Source of the DNA: Dactylorhiza incarnata | Taxonomy: Eukaryota; Streptophyta; Magnoliopsida; Asparagales; Orchidaceae | Assembly: GCA_033032865.1 (NCBI GenBank) | Contig: JAWHQI010000099.1 | Coordinates: 3,833,501 to 3,897,500, forward strand | Reading direction: 5' to 3' | DNA length: 64,000 bases | Shown: positions 33,870-45,270 of the stretch, in pieces | Numbering within the stretch: position 1 is the first letter of the stretch | Layout: every line of letters begins with the position of its first letter | The notes under the pieces: model-generated | What the model saw: the letters and a program-made list of their open reading frames with translations, nothing else | Told to the model about the DNA's origin: nothing | The model's database searches: none | Translations under genes and position numbers: made by a program

Positions 33870-35318
33870 TGTAAGACCCCTTTTTTGCTATGAAACTAGG
33901 TCTTATGCCAGAACCGCCGCTTTGTGATGACACCAACACTCGAGAAGGTTGCCACTACAATACGCCGATCCTACCGGCCATATCAATTACAGAGGAAGAA
34001 AAGAACAATTGAACCAAAAATATGTTCAACTCCACATCACATAATATAGAAATAATAATAAAAGACGTCCACAGATAATAACTGAAATAAAGAGGTAGCA
34101 ATAAAAAGGGCTCATGCCCAGTACATCAATTCCTCACTACCATATCACTCGCGGAAGCAAAATCTACTAGTAACACTCACGGAAGAAAAATCTACTAGTA
34201 ATACTCACGGATCTTGAGACTGGTGCTCCTGTGCTAGACTAGCCCACCTCCATCTGCACCAGCCTCTAGTGGTGCTGCATCTCATCGGTCCCCTAAAATG
34301 ATATGGTCCACCGACCGTTAGTCAAGAAGACTAAGCCTAGCTTCCCCCCACCCATCCCCTAGTGGCTCCCAGGCACCGTGTGGGAGGGATGAAGCAGAGG
34401 ACATCAAGGGGTATATATCAAGTAGATGACATGGCCTAGCTACAGGAATATCTACTACTACACAGGTGTGTATATATAATTGAAGCAGTAAATAAAGCAA
34501 GTTGAAGAATAATAATAACAGAGTAAAGTAAAGTAAGTGAGAAAAGTAACCTTTGATTTATAGGAATGCCCAAACAAACCAATAGACCAAGGGGTCGTTT
34601 AGCAAGGCCTATCGTATATAAAGTCCCATACCAATTTATACGATAGGGGTAGGGGTTGAAATGCAATGATTATGCTATGACATGCAGAGTTATGTTGATT
34701 AATGTTATGATCACACAAGTGCAACTCACGCACCCGACTCAATGCGCACCGACATTTAGTTTCCCCTTTTTGGAGCTAGCAAAACTCCCAGGATACCCTC
34801 ATAGTTGCAAACAGAAGCAGTGGCTTGTCCCTCGCCCACCTCTAGGATGGTATTCGCACTACCTAACCTAAACCTATCATATGCCTCAATGCGAAGAACA
34901 CAACCGTGAAGCGCCTGCGTACTCTTACTGGCTGGTCCACCAGACTTTTCCTTGGCTAATTGATAACCACACTTGCAGAGTCAAAGTATCGACGTCGGTT
35001 CGAACGACCATCTGATACTAAATAACCACCACCTTTATGCACATGCAATCATGGTTACTATATATCTCCGAGCCATAGGCTTGCCGGGCTAACCAGCCCA
35101 TCACAATAACCTTCAAGGCCACCGGCCCGCTAGACTAACCCATCCGTACCTACAGCCACTGAGCCTACTGCTCGTAAGACCAAACCAACTAACCACCCAT
35201 AGCAACGGGGTGTGGGTGAGTGTATTATTGAGTTAATCTTGCATAACAAATTATTCCTATGGTTTTGGGTTAACCATGGACTTCCTGAGGACTACCCTGT
35301 GAGGGGCTCGTAGCGGCA
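33870..35318 (-). repeat. Element F 5' LTR, U5-proximal part
   Basis: Minus-strand end GGGGTCTTACA. It is homologous to H's LTR at 49914-50683 and 63787-64000. It contains a short duplication (CACGGAAGAAAAATCTACTA, about 34146-34210). No gene is seen in this stretch. It is cut at 35318 by the truncated left LTR of G. Confidence 0.7.
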
Positions 35319-35782
35319 CGATCTTGAGTTGCGGTCTGTGGCAGGTAGCAGTTCTTTATTCAGAGTTCGCAGGTTCTTCTGTGATCAAGACCATGTGGTC
35401 TGGGCGATCAAGGAGTGCGAACTGTTTGTTTTCAGCAGAGGAATAAAGCAGCAGGTCAGGCGGTCTGTGGTTGCGGTCTGACAGGTGCGGCTTGTGCTCT
35501 GTTCGCGCGATCTCAGGGGCTACCCATCTGGCTTGTCTGTTCGCGCGGTCTGGCGGTCTAAAGTTGTCAAGTCGCCAGCAGCTTGTATTTTGTGTTTGTG
35601 CTTCTCTCCTCTGTGATTCTTATGAATCATGTCTCGCCATGTATACCTCGCTTTGTGAAGAGATAGTTAATACCATAACACTATTCGTTCTTCCCATTGG
35701 CATTGTTGTGCTACACTTGTGAAAAGTTTGTGAAGTGTTTTCCACATTTTACTTCACCTCCGGACCTCAAGTTTTTTCAACA
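35319..35782 (+). repeat. Element G left LTR, 5'-truncated
   Basis: It corresponds to 41687-42150 of the right LTR. The first approximately 738 bp, including U3 and the TATA box, are absent, so this copy could not drive gag-pol. Confidence 0.85.
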
Positions 35783-35793
35783 TGGTATCAGAG
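35783..35793 (+). other. Primer-binding site of element G (initiator tRNA-Met)
   Basis: TGGTATCAGAG starts at the base after the LTR end CAACA. It is the canonical copia primer site. Confidence 0.85.
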
Positions 35794-35875
35794 GGAGGTT
35801 GTTGAGGTTGCTGAGCAGTGCTTGTTGATACTTCTATCAGGTTTCTCAAGTTGGTTAGCAATCAATGGGATAGGA

Positions 35876-36766
35876 ATGGAAGGAGGATATGCTAGAGGTC
35901 TTGGTATTGAGCTCCTTATGCAGACTAACTTCAAGAAGTGGAAGTCTTGCTTGGAGAGCTATCTTCGTGGCGAGGATTTGTGGGAGGTTGTAGGAGGAGA
36001 AGCAAGACAAGCTATTGTTCCTGCTGAAGGGAATGCTGAGCTCGTGAAGGCTTGGAGGAGAACGAATGCTAAGGCAAAGTTCACACTCAAGAGAGCTATC
36101 ATTCTGGAGCTGTTAGATCACATCATCGGATGTGGATCTGCTGCTGAGATTTGGACAGCCTTGGATGGCATGCTCAATAAGAAGAATGTAGCGAGTCTAT
36201 AGTTCTTGGAGAATGAGTTGGCGAAAGCAACTCAAGGAGATTTGTCTATCTTAACGTTCTTCTTGAAGATGAAGAACCTCTACGCAGAGATATCGGCTTT
36301 AGACCCAGATGAGCCTATCTCAGAAGCTAAGCTGAAGAGGCACATAATCTGCGGCTTGCGGAGGGAGTATGTGGCCTTTGTGACATCTGTTCAAGGATGG
36401 GCCAATCAGCCTTCGTTGCTGGATCTGGAGAACTTACTTGCTTCGCAAGAAAGTTTAGCTAAGCAATTGGCTGGGATGTCTGTCTCTGGTGGAGAAGGCG
36501 AGGTTCTCTTCTCTGGAAAGAAGAAGAGATGGGACAAGAAGAAGAAGACATCTGGAGATGATGGTCCGTCTATTTTATATCAGCAGGAGAGGAGCTATGA
36601 TCCGAAGCGTGATGGGAAGAAGCAGGAATGACCTAGATGCTTCAGGTGCAACAAGCTTGGTCATTTCAAAAGGGACTGCAAGGTCAATCTTCAGCCAGGG
36701 CATGTTGCAGGGAAGGAGGAGGCTGGTTCCAATTCAGAAGGTAGTTGGTGTGGTGGAGGTGCATTC
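35876..36766 (+). pseudogene. Gag of element G
   Basis: The frame starts at ATG 35876 (an earlier ATG is followed at once by a stop). It runs through a copia gag domain (TNFKKWKSCLESYLRG, LKRAIILELLDHI, LKRHIICGLRREY). A CCHC knuckle (CFRCNKLGHFKRDC) lies at 36638-36679. In-frame stops interrupt it at about 36200 (TAG) and 36629-36631 (TGA); the latter could be CGA decay just before the knuckle. Gag and pol are in one frame, as is usual for copia. Confidence 0.82.
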
Positions 36767-37552
36767 ATGACGGGCACGTGTGTTCAGGCTATGGCTTCCA
36801 TCAACTATCAGGATGATTGGATAGTTGACTCTGGGTGTGGTCATCACCTCACCCGGGATGAGTCGAAGTTCTTCTCATTGCAGGCATATACAGGTAATGA
36901 CCTTATCATTACGGCTGATGATACTCTTCATGCAGTTGAGAAGGAGAGTGTGGTTTCATTGAACGATGATAGAGGTACTCTTACATTGAAGAGTGTCTAT
37001 CATATTCCGGGGATGAAGAAAAACCTCTTCTCGGTGACCAATATGGTGGATGTTGGCTATCACATTCTGTTTGTTCCAACAGAAGTGAAATTTCTCTGAA
37101 ATGTTTCAGCGGTGAAAGCTGAGGTCATCATGTTGGGAGACGGGTGAAGGACTTGTTTGTTCTTTCAACAAGTTCTTATGTTGATAAGATGAGGGCTAAC
37201 GACAGCGCTGCTATCTGGCACGAAAGGCTTCGGCATGCCGGAATGGATAAGTTGAAAGCTATGATGGGAAGAGGCCTTGTGAAAGGTCTGCCTAGCTTGT
37301 CATCTTTTGGGGATGGTCATGTTTGTGCAGGTTGTCAGTTTGGTAAGGCTCAACGCTTTCCATTTGACAAATCACAAAGCAGATGTAAAAGACCATTGGA
37401 GTGCATCCATGGTGATCTGTTTGGACCTACCAACACTGCCAGTCTTGGAGGTAGCAGGTATATGCTGATTTTGGTTGATGACTTCACCAGATATACTTGG
37501 GTATATTTTCTAAAGGAGAAGTCGGAGGCATTCGAGAAGTTTGTAGAGTTCA
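36767..37552 (+). pseudogene. Protease and N-terminal integrase of element G
   Basis: The protease has WIVDSGCGHHLTRD (Asp present), with a stop near 37097 and a frameshift before 37144. The integrase zinc region (IWHERLRHAGMDKL ... CAGCQFGKA) and the first catalytic segment (HGDLFGP ... VDDFTRYTWVYFLK) follow. The frame is cut at 37552, in AFEKFVEF, by the solo LTR and resumes at 38543. Confidence 0.84.
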
Positions 37553-38542
37553 TGTTGGGTTTTTCTAGAACCATATATCATATGTAGGCGCAGCGGAAAT
37601 AAACAGAATAACCCAAAAAGAATTTGGATCGGGCCATGAATATTGAATCAAGAAGTTAAGTAAATTGCTAGGTATGAAATTACCTTTGAGGGATTGGATC
37701 AAATCCAAACTAGATGCTCCAAGAAGAAGATTCCTGTCGGCGGCAAAGAGAGTTCTCACATAGAATTATGTCTACGTCTCTACAGAGATCCACACGAGAC
37801 GGGAGAAGAAGACTGGACTCTTGCACTTCCACGGATTGCTAGATCCGCTTCAGGAAGAACAACACCGGCGACAATCGTCGGAGAGGAGGTCGGCGGTGGC
37901 GAACGGGCGATGGAACTCCTTCCGTCTAGGGTTTGGGCGGAACACCTTCCGTCGGGTCTTCTTCTAGGAGGCGTAAGAAGAGCGTCATGAACCCTTAAGA
38001 TTAAGTTCTATTTATAGCCGAAGTATAAACAGACCTAAAAGAATCGCTATCCGCAGTCCATACAGAAAAAGAACTCTTTCTGTATAAATTCGTCGGGATT
38101 TCACGAATCAGCATTCGTCGAGTTTACAAGGGATAATCCGACGAATCACATCAGACTGCAACATTTGCCGAGTTAAGGATCTCTGTAACAATTCGTCGGG
38201 ATTCCACGGAACAATCCGACGAATCCGACGAATTCCGACGAATCATATCAGATGGCAGCATTTGCCGAGTTAAGGATCTCTGTAACAATTCGTCGGGATT
38301 CCACGGAACAATCCGACGAATCTGACGAATTCCGACGAATCATATCCGACGAATTCCGACGAATTCCGACAGCAACATTTGCTACACTTCCCTGATTCTA
38401 TATAGTGATTGGTAACCTTTACCAACACAGTCAATCTTCCAACTTCTCCACATGCTCTTATGTGCGACCCTGTAGGCTCATATCGTGTTGGCAGTGAGAC
38501 TACATGTTTGACCACTTCTAGATCATAATGGTAACTCCAACA
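37553..38542 (-). repeat. Solo LTR (990 bp) inside G's integrase
   Basis: It is flanked by the 5-bp direct repeat gttca (37548-37552 and 38543-38547), and removing it with one repeat restores the integrase text. On the minus strand it begins TGTTGGAGTTACC and ends AAAACCCAACA. It has a minus-strand TATA box (CTATAAATAG, 38008-38017). Upstream of this, at 38090-38370, is an array of AATTCGTCGG / CCGACGAATT words, including two copies of a roughly 95-bp unit. The parent element has been lost by recombination between its LTRs. Confidence 0.9.
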
Positions 38543-40956
38543 GTTCAAGGAGCTGGTGGAAGGTCGGCTAAACCTGCGGCTGAAGAAGATCAGAACTGAC
38601 AATATACGGCAGTTCACCTCCAAGGCGTTCTTTAACTTATGCAGGAAGCATGGCATCCAAAGGGAGCATTCTTGTGCTCACACTCCACAACAGAACGGAG
38701 TTGCAAAGCGGAAGATCCGTTACCTGACGGAGACCTGCAAATGTTGTCTTCATGCCAAGAGTATTCCGAAGTCCTTCTAGGCAGATGGACTGTCTTGTGC
38801 GGCCTATGTTATCAAATGGATGCCTCTCAGCCCCATCAACATGAAGACCCTCATGAGCTGATGTTCAAGGAGAACCCAAGCGTGGAACACTTTCAAGTGT
38901 TTGGTTCTACCTGCTATGTGCATGTTCTGGATGCCCTTCGAACGAAGTTAGATGTTAAGGCAAGGAAACTAGTCTTCGTCGGTTATGATGACCGGAAGAA
39001 AGGGTGGAGATGCATGGATCCCGAGACACGGAGATATGTGGTCTCTAGCGATGTGGTATTTGACGAGCTGACGTCATACCAAGGTAGCTCTTCTACTGAG
39101 TTACAAGGAAGCAGGGTAGATGGTGGACCAGAGGAAGCTGCACGGGAAGGTCTAGTGGAGTTACCTATTTCTCCAGGTGCTCCTGGTATTTCTAGCTATA
39201 GGTCAGGTGCTTCAGGTTCTGGAAGCAGGGTGAGCAACGCTCCATGTTTACCCGAAAGGAGAGCTAGTCCAGAAGCTGCAGTGGAAGTGGTGGTTCAGAG
39301 TCAAGCTCTGAGGAGGTCTAAGAGGACCATTATTCCACCTGATCGGTATACGGGTGGGAACTTGGTGAGCTTTGTCTCATGTTTCTTCGCAGGTCCCCTC
39401 GATGAGAGAGAGCCATCTTGTTATGAAAATGTGATTGGAGTCAAGGAGTGGGAAGGAGCCGTGGATGAAGAGATGGCTGCCCTCAGGAATAATGAGACTT
39501 GGGACTTGGTGCCTAAGGTTGAGGGTGTTACTCCGGTGACTTGCAAGTGGGTTTTCAAACTGAAGAAGAAGGCTGATGGAAGTATTGAGCGGTGCAAGGC
39601 TCGCCTTGTAGCTCGAGCTTTCTCTCAGAAGTATGGGGAGTATTATGAATAAATGATTAGCCCCGTTGCCAAGATGACTTCGGTCCGGGTGGTGATAGCA
39701 TTGGCAGTTTACCAAGGTTGGATGATTTGGCAACTCGACATGAAGAACGCTTTCTTATATGGCGAGATTGACAAGAATATCTTCATGGATCAGCCACCTG
39801 GTTATGTATCCGAAGAGCACTCAAGATATGTTTGTAAGCTTAAGAAGGCTCTTTACGGCTTGAAGCAAGTGCCTCGGGCGTGGTATGGGAAGATCGCAGA
39901 ATAGCTCCAGTTCTGCGGATATTTTGCTTCTAATTCAGATTCAAGATTATTCGTAAAGAAGACGAGGGAGCTTCAGGTCTTTGTGCTGCTGTACGTGGAC
40001 GATATGATCGTCATGGGGAATTTTGAAGTGGAGGTAGCTAGGCTTCGTGCTGAGCTAGCTATCAGATTTGAGATGAAGGATTTGGGCGAGCTCCACCATT
40101 TCCTTGGGCTCGAAGTGGAGAGAAAAGAGATTGGTATGCTCGTTTCCCAAAAAGGCTATGCGGATCGAATCGTAAAGAGGTTCGGCATGGAAGGGGGAAG
40201 AGCAGCTCTACTCCACTAGAGGTTGGAGTTCATCTTCGGCGAGATGAAGGGAAGGTTCTTACCAATCCTTTGGTGTTCCGGGCTTTGGTCGGTAGCTTGA
40301 TATACTTGATGATCATGAGGCCAGATATTGCTTATGCAGTTGGCAGGGTGAGTCAGTTTATGGCAGAGCCTCAGGAGCCTCATCTTGTGGCGACTAGGAG
40401 TATATTAAAATATTTCAAATCCACCTCGGACTTGGGTCTCTTCTATGGAAGGGATTCGGGCTTTTGCTTGCACGGGTACATGGATGCTGATTATGGAGGG
40501 GATTCGGATGATCGGAGATTGACGTCTGGATATGTCTTTATGATAGGCTCTACAGCTATATCATGGTGCAGCAAGAAGCATGATTATGTGTCTGTCTCTA
40601 CCATAGAAGCGGAGTACAAAGCTTTGGCTTTTGCGGCTCAGGAATCCATCTGGATTAGGAGGCTTATGGAGGACATTCATAGGGAGGTACGAGGTCCTAC
40701 TCTGCTACGTGGTGACAACGAGAGTGCTCTCAACCTGGTGAACAATCCAGTTTGTCACGCGCGTATGAAGCACATAGAGATTCATCACCATTTCATTCGT
40801 GAGAAGGTGTTGGAGGGATCTCTGACTGTGGAGCATGTGCAGAGCAAGGAGAATATTGCTCACATATTTACCAAGCCGCTGTCAAAGGGACCATTTAGTT
40901 ATTTACGGAGTTTGCTTAGGCTGACTTCCACTTCCCACTTCAAGGGGGAATGTTAA
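38543..40956 (+). pseudogene. C-terminal integrase, RT and RNase H of element G
   Basis: The integrase resumes with KELVEGRLNLRLKKIRTDN (second Asp). The next block reads QQNGVAKRKIR, so the catalytic Glu of the usual NGVAERKNR is replaced by Lys. A stop near 38778 and frame changes follow. The RT (about 39390-40220) has KWVFKLKKKADG, LDMKNAFLYGEI, LYGLKQVPRAWY and YVDD at 39992-40003. RNase H (40270-40956) has YMDADYGGD, STIEAEYKAL and AHIFTKPL. The pol stop codon lies a few bases inside the right LTR. It is inactive. Confidence 0.86.
40938..40950 (+). other. Polypurine tract of element G
   Basis: ACTTCAAGGGGGAA directly precedes LTR start TGTTAAATT. Confidence 0.8.
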
Positions 40957-42150
40957 ATTTTTGAAGTGGAAGTGGAAGGGTGCTGGGCGGTCTGGAGGTT
41001 GGAGACCGCAAAGAACGCGTGGTCTGCGCTTGTTCTCAGGCCGATTCTGTCTCAGTGGTTTGGTTGAGGCGGTCTGATCTGGGTGACTATTATCTGTCCG
41101 GGCCACTTGCACGGGTTGTTCTGGTGACTTGTTCAAGTCGGTCAGATGTACTAGTAGGTCTGCCTTCTTGTAGTGACCGGGCGGTCTGACATGTTGCTCT
41201 TGTTGGTCTGGTTACTGAAGAAGTGCTTTTGCTTTGCAATAAGACCGGGCGGTCTGCTTTTCGGAGACTGCGGTAACCGGGCAGTTTGTGATAATCGTAT
41301 GGTTTAATAAAGGGAGCTGGTAGCTTTGCTGAGCTCGTGCGGTCTGTTTTGTGAGACCGCTCGCGATCTGATGGGCGATGATTGTATCCCAGTTTGTGCG
41401 GTGACGACATCCGCCTTCTCTCCTATAAATAGGGGTGCAGGGCCCATCATTAAAAACGAGAAACGTAAGAACCAAAGTTGGCTTGATTGTGCCGGTCTCA
41501 CTTTGAGGTCGCGTTGTTTGAGATTTTGTCTGACCGGTTTGTGTGTTCGCAGGTTAGCGGCTAGCATCTCGCGGTCAGCTTGTCTCCCTTCATCCAGCCT
41601 TGAATAAACCAGTCCGGGCGGACTGTGTTTAGGTGTTCACGGTCTGTGCAGCGGACTCAATTGATCAGACGGTCTTAAGTGGCCAGGCGATCTTGAGTTG
41701 CGGTCTGTGGCATGTAGTAGTTCTTTGTTCAGAGTTCGCGGGTTCTTCTGTGATCAAGACCGTGCGGTCTGGGTGATCAAGGAGTGCGAACTGTTTGTTT
41801 TCAGCAGAGGAATAAAGGAGCAGGTCGGGCGGTCTGTGGTTGCGGTCTGACAGGTGCAGCTTGTGCTCTGTTCGCGCGGTCTCAGGGGCTACTCGTCTGG
41901 CTTGTCTGTTCGCGCGATCTGGCGGTCTAAAGTTGTCAAGTCGCCAGCAGCTTGTATTTTGTGTTTGTGCTTCTCTCCTCCATGATTCTTATGAATCATG
42001 TCTCACCATATATATCTCGCTTTGTGAAGAGATAGTTAATACCATAGCACTATTTGTTCTTCCCATTGGCATTGTTGTGCTACACTTGTGAAAAGTTTGT
42101 GAAGTGTTTCTGCATTTTACTTCACCTCCAGACCTCAAGTTTTTTCAACA
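40951..42150 (+). repeat. Element G right LTR (1200 bp) with GCGGTCTG array
   Basis: It starts TGTTAAATTTTTG and ends TTTTTTCAACA. A TATA box (CTATAAATAG) lies at 41423-41432. The octamer GCGGTCTG occurs at least nine times exactly (for example near 40985, 41070, 41181, 41249, 41339, 41700, 41764, 41829 and 41841), plus GACCG half-sites that form GACCGGGCGGTC dyads. Confidence 0.85.
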
Positions 42151-44486
42151 AAAGCTCGCTTTCCAAGGCACTTATTCTTATTGGTGTCTACCCTTGACCT
42201 GACCACTATTAATGTTACACTTAGTAATGCTAAGTGTGTTTTACTTCACTCCAAGGGAATGACGATCTTTCGTCGATCCCAAGCATAGTCTTTCCTCCTA
42301 ATCGATCAAACATCTCACTCCTAACCTCTTTTGGTGACCCCTTCTAACCCAATTAGTCTGCTGGGTGCACCAAATTCTTTAACTTCCCATGTAAGACCTA
42401 CATGCTTGTCTTAATTCAGTTTTTTCACTATACGCAGACCACTTGAACTACAAGATGGATAAAAAGATAAAGACTCCAAATGCTCATCTAAAAGACCCAA
42501 TATTATTATTGGGGGTGCGTTATGACATTTTAAGACTATCTACAGAAATTCATAATTTTCCTAATTTATTTGGCATTTATTATAATTTCCTCAAAATCAA
42601 GGTACTTATGACTTTTAACACCGAGTATGGTTTTCTGATAAGCTATGACCTTAATAAAATTTGTACAACTATCTATCATCAAAATAACAGACACATGAAA
42701 TTCATTAAATTCCAGAAAGGTTTTGACCTCCAATTAAAATATGTACTAATTTATCAAAATCAAGGGTTAACAAAGAAAGTACCAAAAATACTCATCCAAA
42801 TATTACAAAAAAATTAACAGGTGTCTAAGGTGATCAGGAATAAATACTGTTTGAGTTCCATAATTTTCCAAATTCATTTGACCATATAATTCTTTTATTT
42901 AAATAAACAACTCTAAGGGCACTTTGTGAAGAGAACCATATAAAAACTCCTCCAAAAATTATACTAAAATTTACAGATCATATTCTTGCCCTTAAAAGTT
43001 CTCTGACCAAATTTCACGAATTTCCAGTGAATATTAAACCCTTAATTAATTCTTACAGGACCACCCATCAAAATTTGGTAGGGTTTTGAGGTCTCTAGTC
43101 TCTAAAATTAATTCATACATGGTTTATTAAATTTCTACAAAAACTATAGAAAAAGTTCCTCCAAAAATTCTCATTTTTGGATATGTTGAGGGTAAATGTA
43201 TACAGCCTATGGTCCAAATTTAAAAGCATTTGGATGAGTAGTTTAGTGGGGGCACCCATTTTGATTTCTGTTCAACCTTATGACACCATGCACCAAACTG
43301 AGTGTTGCAGTCAAACCAGTGGGCCAAACTGGCTCAAATTAATTTTATATTAAACTACACACAAAGATCTACAACTTTTATCTCTGGCCATTTTTCCTGA
43401 ATGGCCGCTAAGGGGTTCAATTTTCAGTTTAAAAATGTCCAATTCTAGGAGGAACTATAATGTTAAATTACCATAAAAATTTATAATCTATCTAATTGGA
43501 GGGCATCGATTCATCTTATCCAATCAGCCAACGACCATGATTGGCCCAACCTGTACTGACTTGGGAGGTGATTTCCCGGTCACCTGCACCCTCTCCCAGT
43601 CGGCCAATGCCACCATCACCTTCGTTGAGGTGGCGGCCGGCAATGGACGGTGGTTGGCGGGCTGGAGGTGGCCGGAATCGTGGTTTTAAGCAAGAAAAGT
43701 AAAGCTTGAACCCAAGCTTTCGGTCATGCCGATCCAACTCCAATTGGCCTCAAAACTTGTTGCCAACATGATAAGAACTTTCCACAAAGAGAGAGGAGGA
43801 GGGGAGGACCTGAGTGGTGGCTTGTAGCCGTGCCGATCGCCGGTCCGCCATTGTTAGCCATGGAGCTTTTGGTGCCATGCCGATATGAGTTTAGAGGCTC
43901 ATTTTCTTCTGGAAAGTGGGGGAAACTCCATCCCTTCACCCCTTGAGACTTTTTAAGGAGCCAATTCGGGGAGGGGAAGAGGCAAAGCTTGGAATTCCAC
44001 CATTAACACCATTAATGGTGAAATTTCGGCCATCCCTAAAAACCTTCAAATTCATCCCCCATAAGAGTTGGAAAACCTCTTAATCTTCTCCTAATTGATG
44101 GGGGAACGAATCCTCATCAATTGGGAAGGCCTTTGGCCTCCCTTGGCCCTAATTTACTCCACCAAAACTGATCCTCTCCGCATCCCGTCGGTTCAGCTAC
44201 TGTCGTCGCTAGCATTAGCACTAGCACTAGCATCTCGACGACATAACGTTTGTCGGTTCTGTCACTACCGCCAGGTCTAGCATCTCGACGGTATAGGGTT
44301 CATCTCAACGGTATGGACTTTATCTCAGCAGTATGGAGTTCGTCTCAGCGGTTTGTCTAGACAAACGCTACCACTAGTGTTAATGCTAGTGCCAGCGCTA
44401 GCATATTGATGGTATAAAGCTCATCTCAGTGGTTTGGAGCTCATCTCAACGGTTCATCTAGACACCACTACCTCCAGCGCTTGCCC

Positions 44487-44502
44487 CTAGCGCCGGCGCT
44501 AG
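44487..44502. repeat. Perfect 16-bp palindrome in a CTAG-rich repeat zone
   Basis: CTAGCGCCGGCGCTAG is its own reverse complement. The surrounding 300 bp contain many CTAGCRCTAGC and TCATCTCARCGGT variants. Confidence 0.8.
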
Positions 44503-44713
44503 CTCGGAATTCCAAATACCTTTCTTTCTACGATTGGATAATTGGTGTGTTATGAAGGGACCCATTAATGGGTTAGACTTGTTATGGTGGGGTCATGGGT
44601 CATGGTGATGCCCAAAAGCCAACCCTAGATTGTATAATTAGAATGCATTATTTGCAGACCAATGTCGTCTTCACCTATTTGCCAAGGTCTTATGATTTCT
44701 TCGCGCATCCTAG

Positions 44714-44744
44714 GGTTTTGTCATGACCTAGTCATGACAAAACC
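44714..44744. promoter_or_regulatory. 31-bp inverted repeat near the LTR start of F
   Basis: 14-bp perfect arms (GGTTTTGTCATGAC / GTCATGACAAAACC) with a 3-nt loop, about 35 bp inside the LTR start. H has a related dyad at 44978-45001 (9-bp arms with a TCATGACAT core). Confidence 0.75.
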
Positions 44745-44778
44745 ATCCTAGGGGTCTAGTTATTTGGGAGATGTTACA

Positions 44779-45270
44779 ACCCCAATGATTCCTTATTGAC
44801 CTAATAAACTTCTTGAGTGGTTATGAGTGGTTATGAGTGCTGTTGTGGGGTCACCTTGGCACATTAGAGCATATTTGGTTCAAAATAGTGTTAGTTGACC
44901 TGGCTAGGTCAAGGGTGGTTTAGGTGATTTCACCAAGTCACCTAGGCTTCCATGGTCTTCTTCTTGCCTTAGGACTCATGTCATGATACTGGTCATGACA
45001 TAATTCACCCTAGGGGTCTAAAAGGAAAGGGGATGTTATAAATCCCAATAAACAAAGAAACAATTTCGTCCCTGAAATAAAGTTTGGGTCTACGGGATTC
45101 TTATTTACGATAATTAGATATAGATCTTCAAGCGGGTTAGGTTGCACCAAATGTAAAGAGTCTCGGGTAGTGTTGTCACTTGAGGTCCAATGTCTTCCAT
45201 GTGTATCGATGATTTAAATTTGTCTTTAAACAAACTGTTCGGTCAGAAGCTACTAATCCTAAAGTGAAAG
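44779..45270 (-). repeat. Element H: 3' LTR start and 3' internal end
   Basis: The minus-strand LTR start reads TATAACATCCCC at 45045 (TG apparently mutated to TA) and runs to 44779, where F is inserted. The internal side reads TTTCAGGGACGAAATT, like the FRGRN(F)-type pol end of Tekay/Del elements, but no intact frame remains. Confidence 0.55.

Larger units (their letters stand above)
35319..42150 (+). mobile_element. Element G: Ty1/copia with truncated left LTR
   Basis: A 1200-bp right LTR (40951-42150) and the last 464 bp of the same LTR on the left (35319-35782) flank gag and pol. A tRNA-Met primer site directly follows the left LTR, and a polypurine tract precedes the right one. By eye the two LTR copies differ at about 25 of 464 positions. 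It is inserted in the 5' LTR of F; the left junction has been altered by deletion. A solo LTR interrupts the integrase. Confidence 0.85.
29291..44778 (-). mobile_element. Element F: Ty3/gypsy, 3' truncated, 5' LTR split by G
   Basis: Minus-strand gag, protease, RT, RNase H and integrase occupy 33645-29350, preceded by an initiator-tRNA-Met-type primer site. The 5' LTR starts at 44778 (TGTAACATCTCCC) and ends at 33870 (GGGGTCTTACA), matching TGTAA/TTACA termini. It is interrupted by copia element G (35319-42150), giving an LTR of about 4.1 kb of its own sequence. F inserted in the 3' LTR of relative H at 44778/44779 (candidate target duplication acccc). The 3' end is cut at B. Confidence 0.75.
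42151..44778 (-). repeat. Element F 5' LTR, U3-side part
   Basis: Noncoding stretch of 2.6 kb. On the minus strand it begins TGTAACATCTCCC at 44778. H's LTR start (45045) has the same layout, with GACCCCTAGG and a GTCATGAC dyad at similar distances. I see no gene in it. It includes CTAG-rich degenerate repeats at 44200-44510. Joining it with 33870-35318 as one LTR rests on the TGTAA/TTACA termini and on G lying between them. Confidence 0.6.

Noticed and set aside
35471..35722. 83-codon ORF also present at 41840-42091
   Set aside because: It lies in the LTR of G and is repeated only because the LTR is. No domain recognised.
42443..42817. 124-codon plus-strand ORF
   Set aside because: AT-rich, low-complexity translation inside the LTR of F with no recognisable family.
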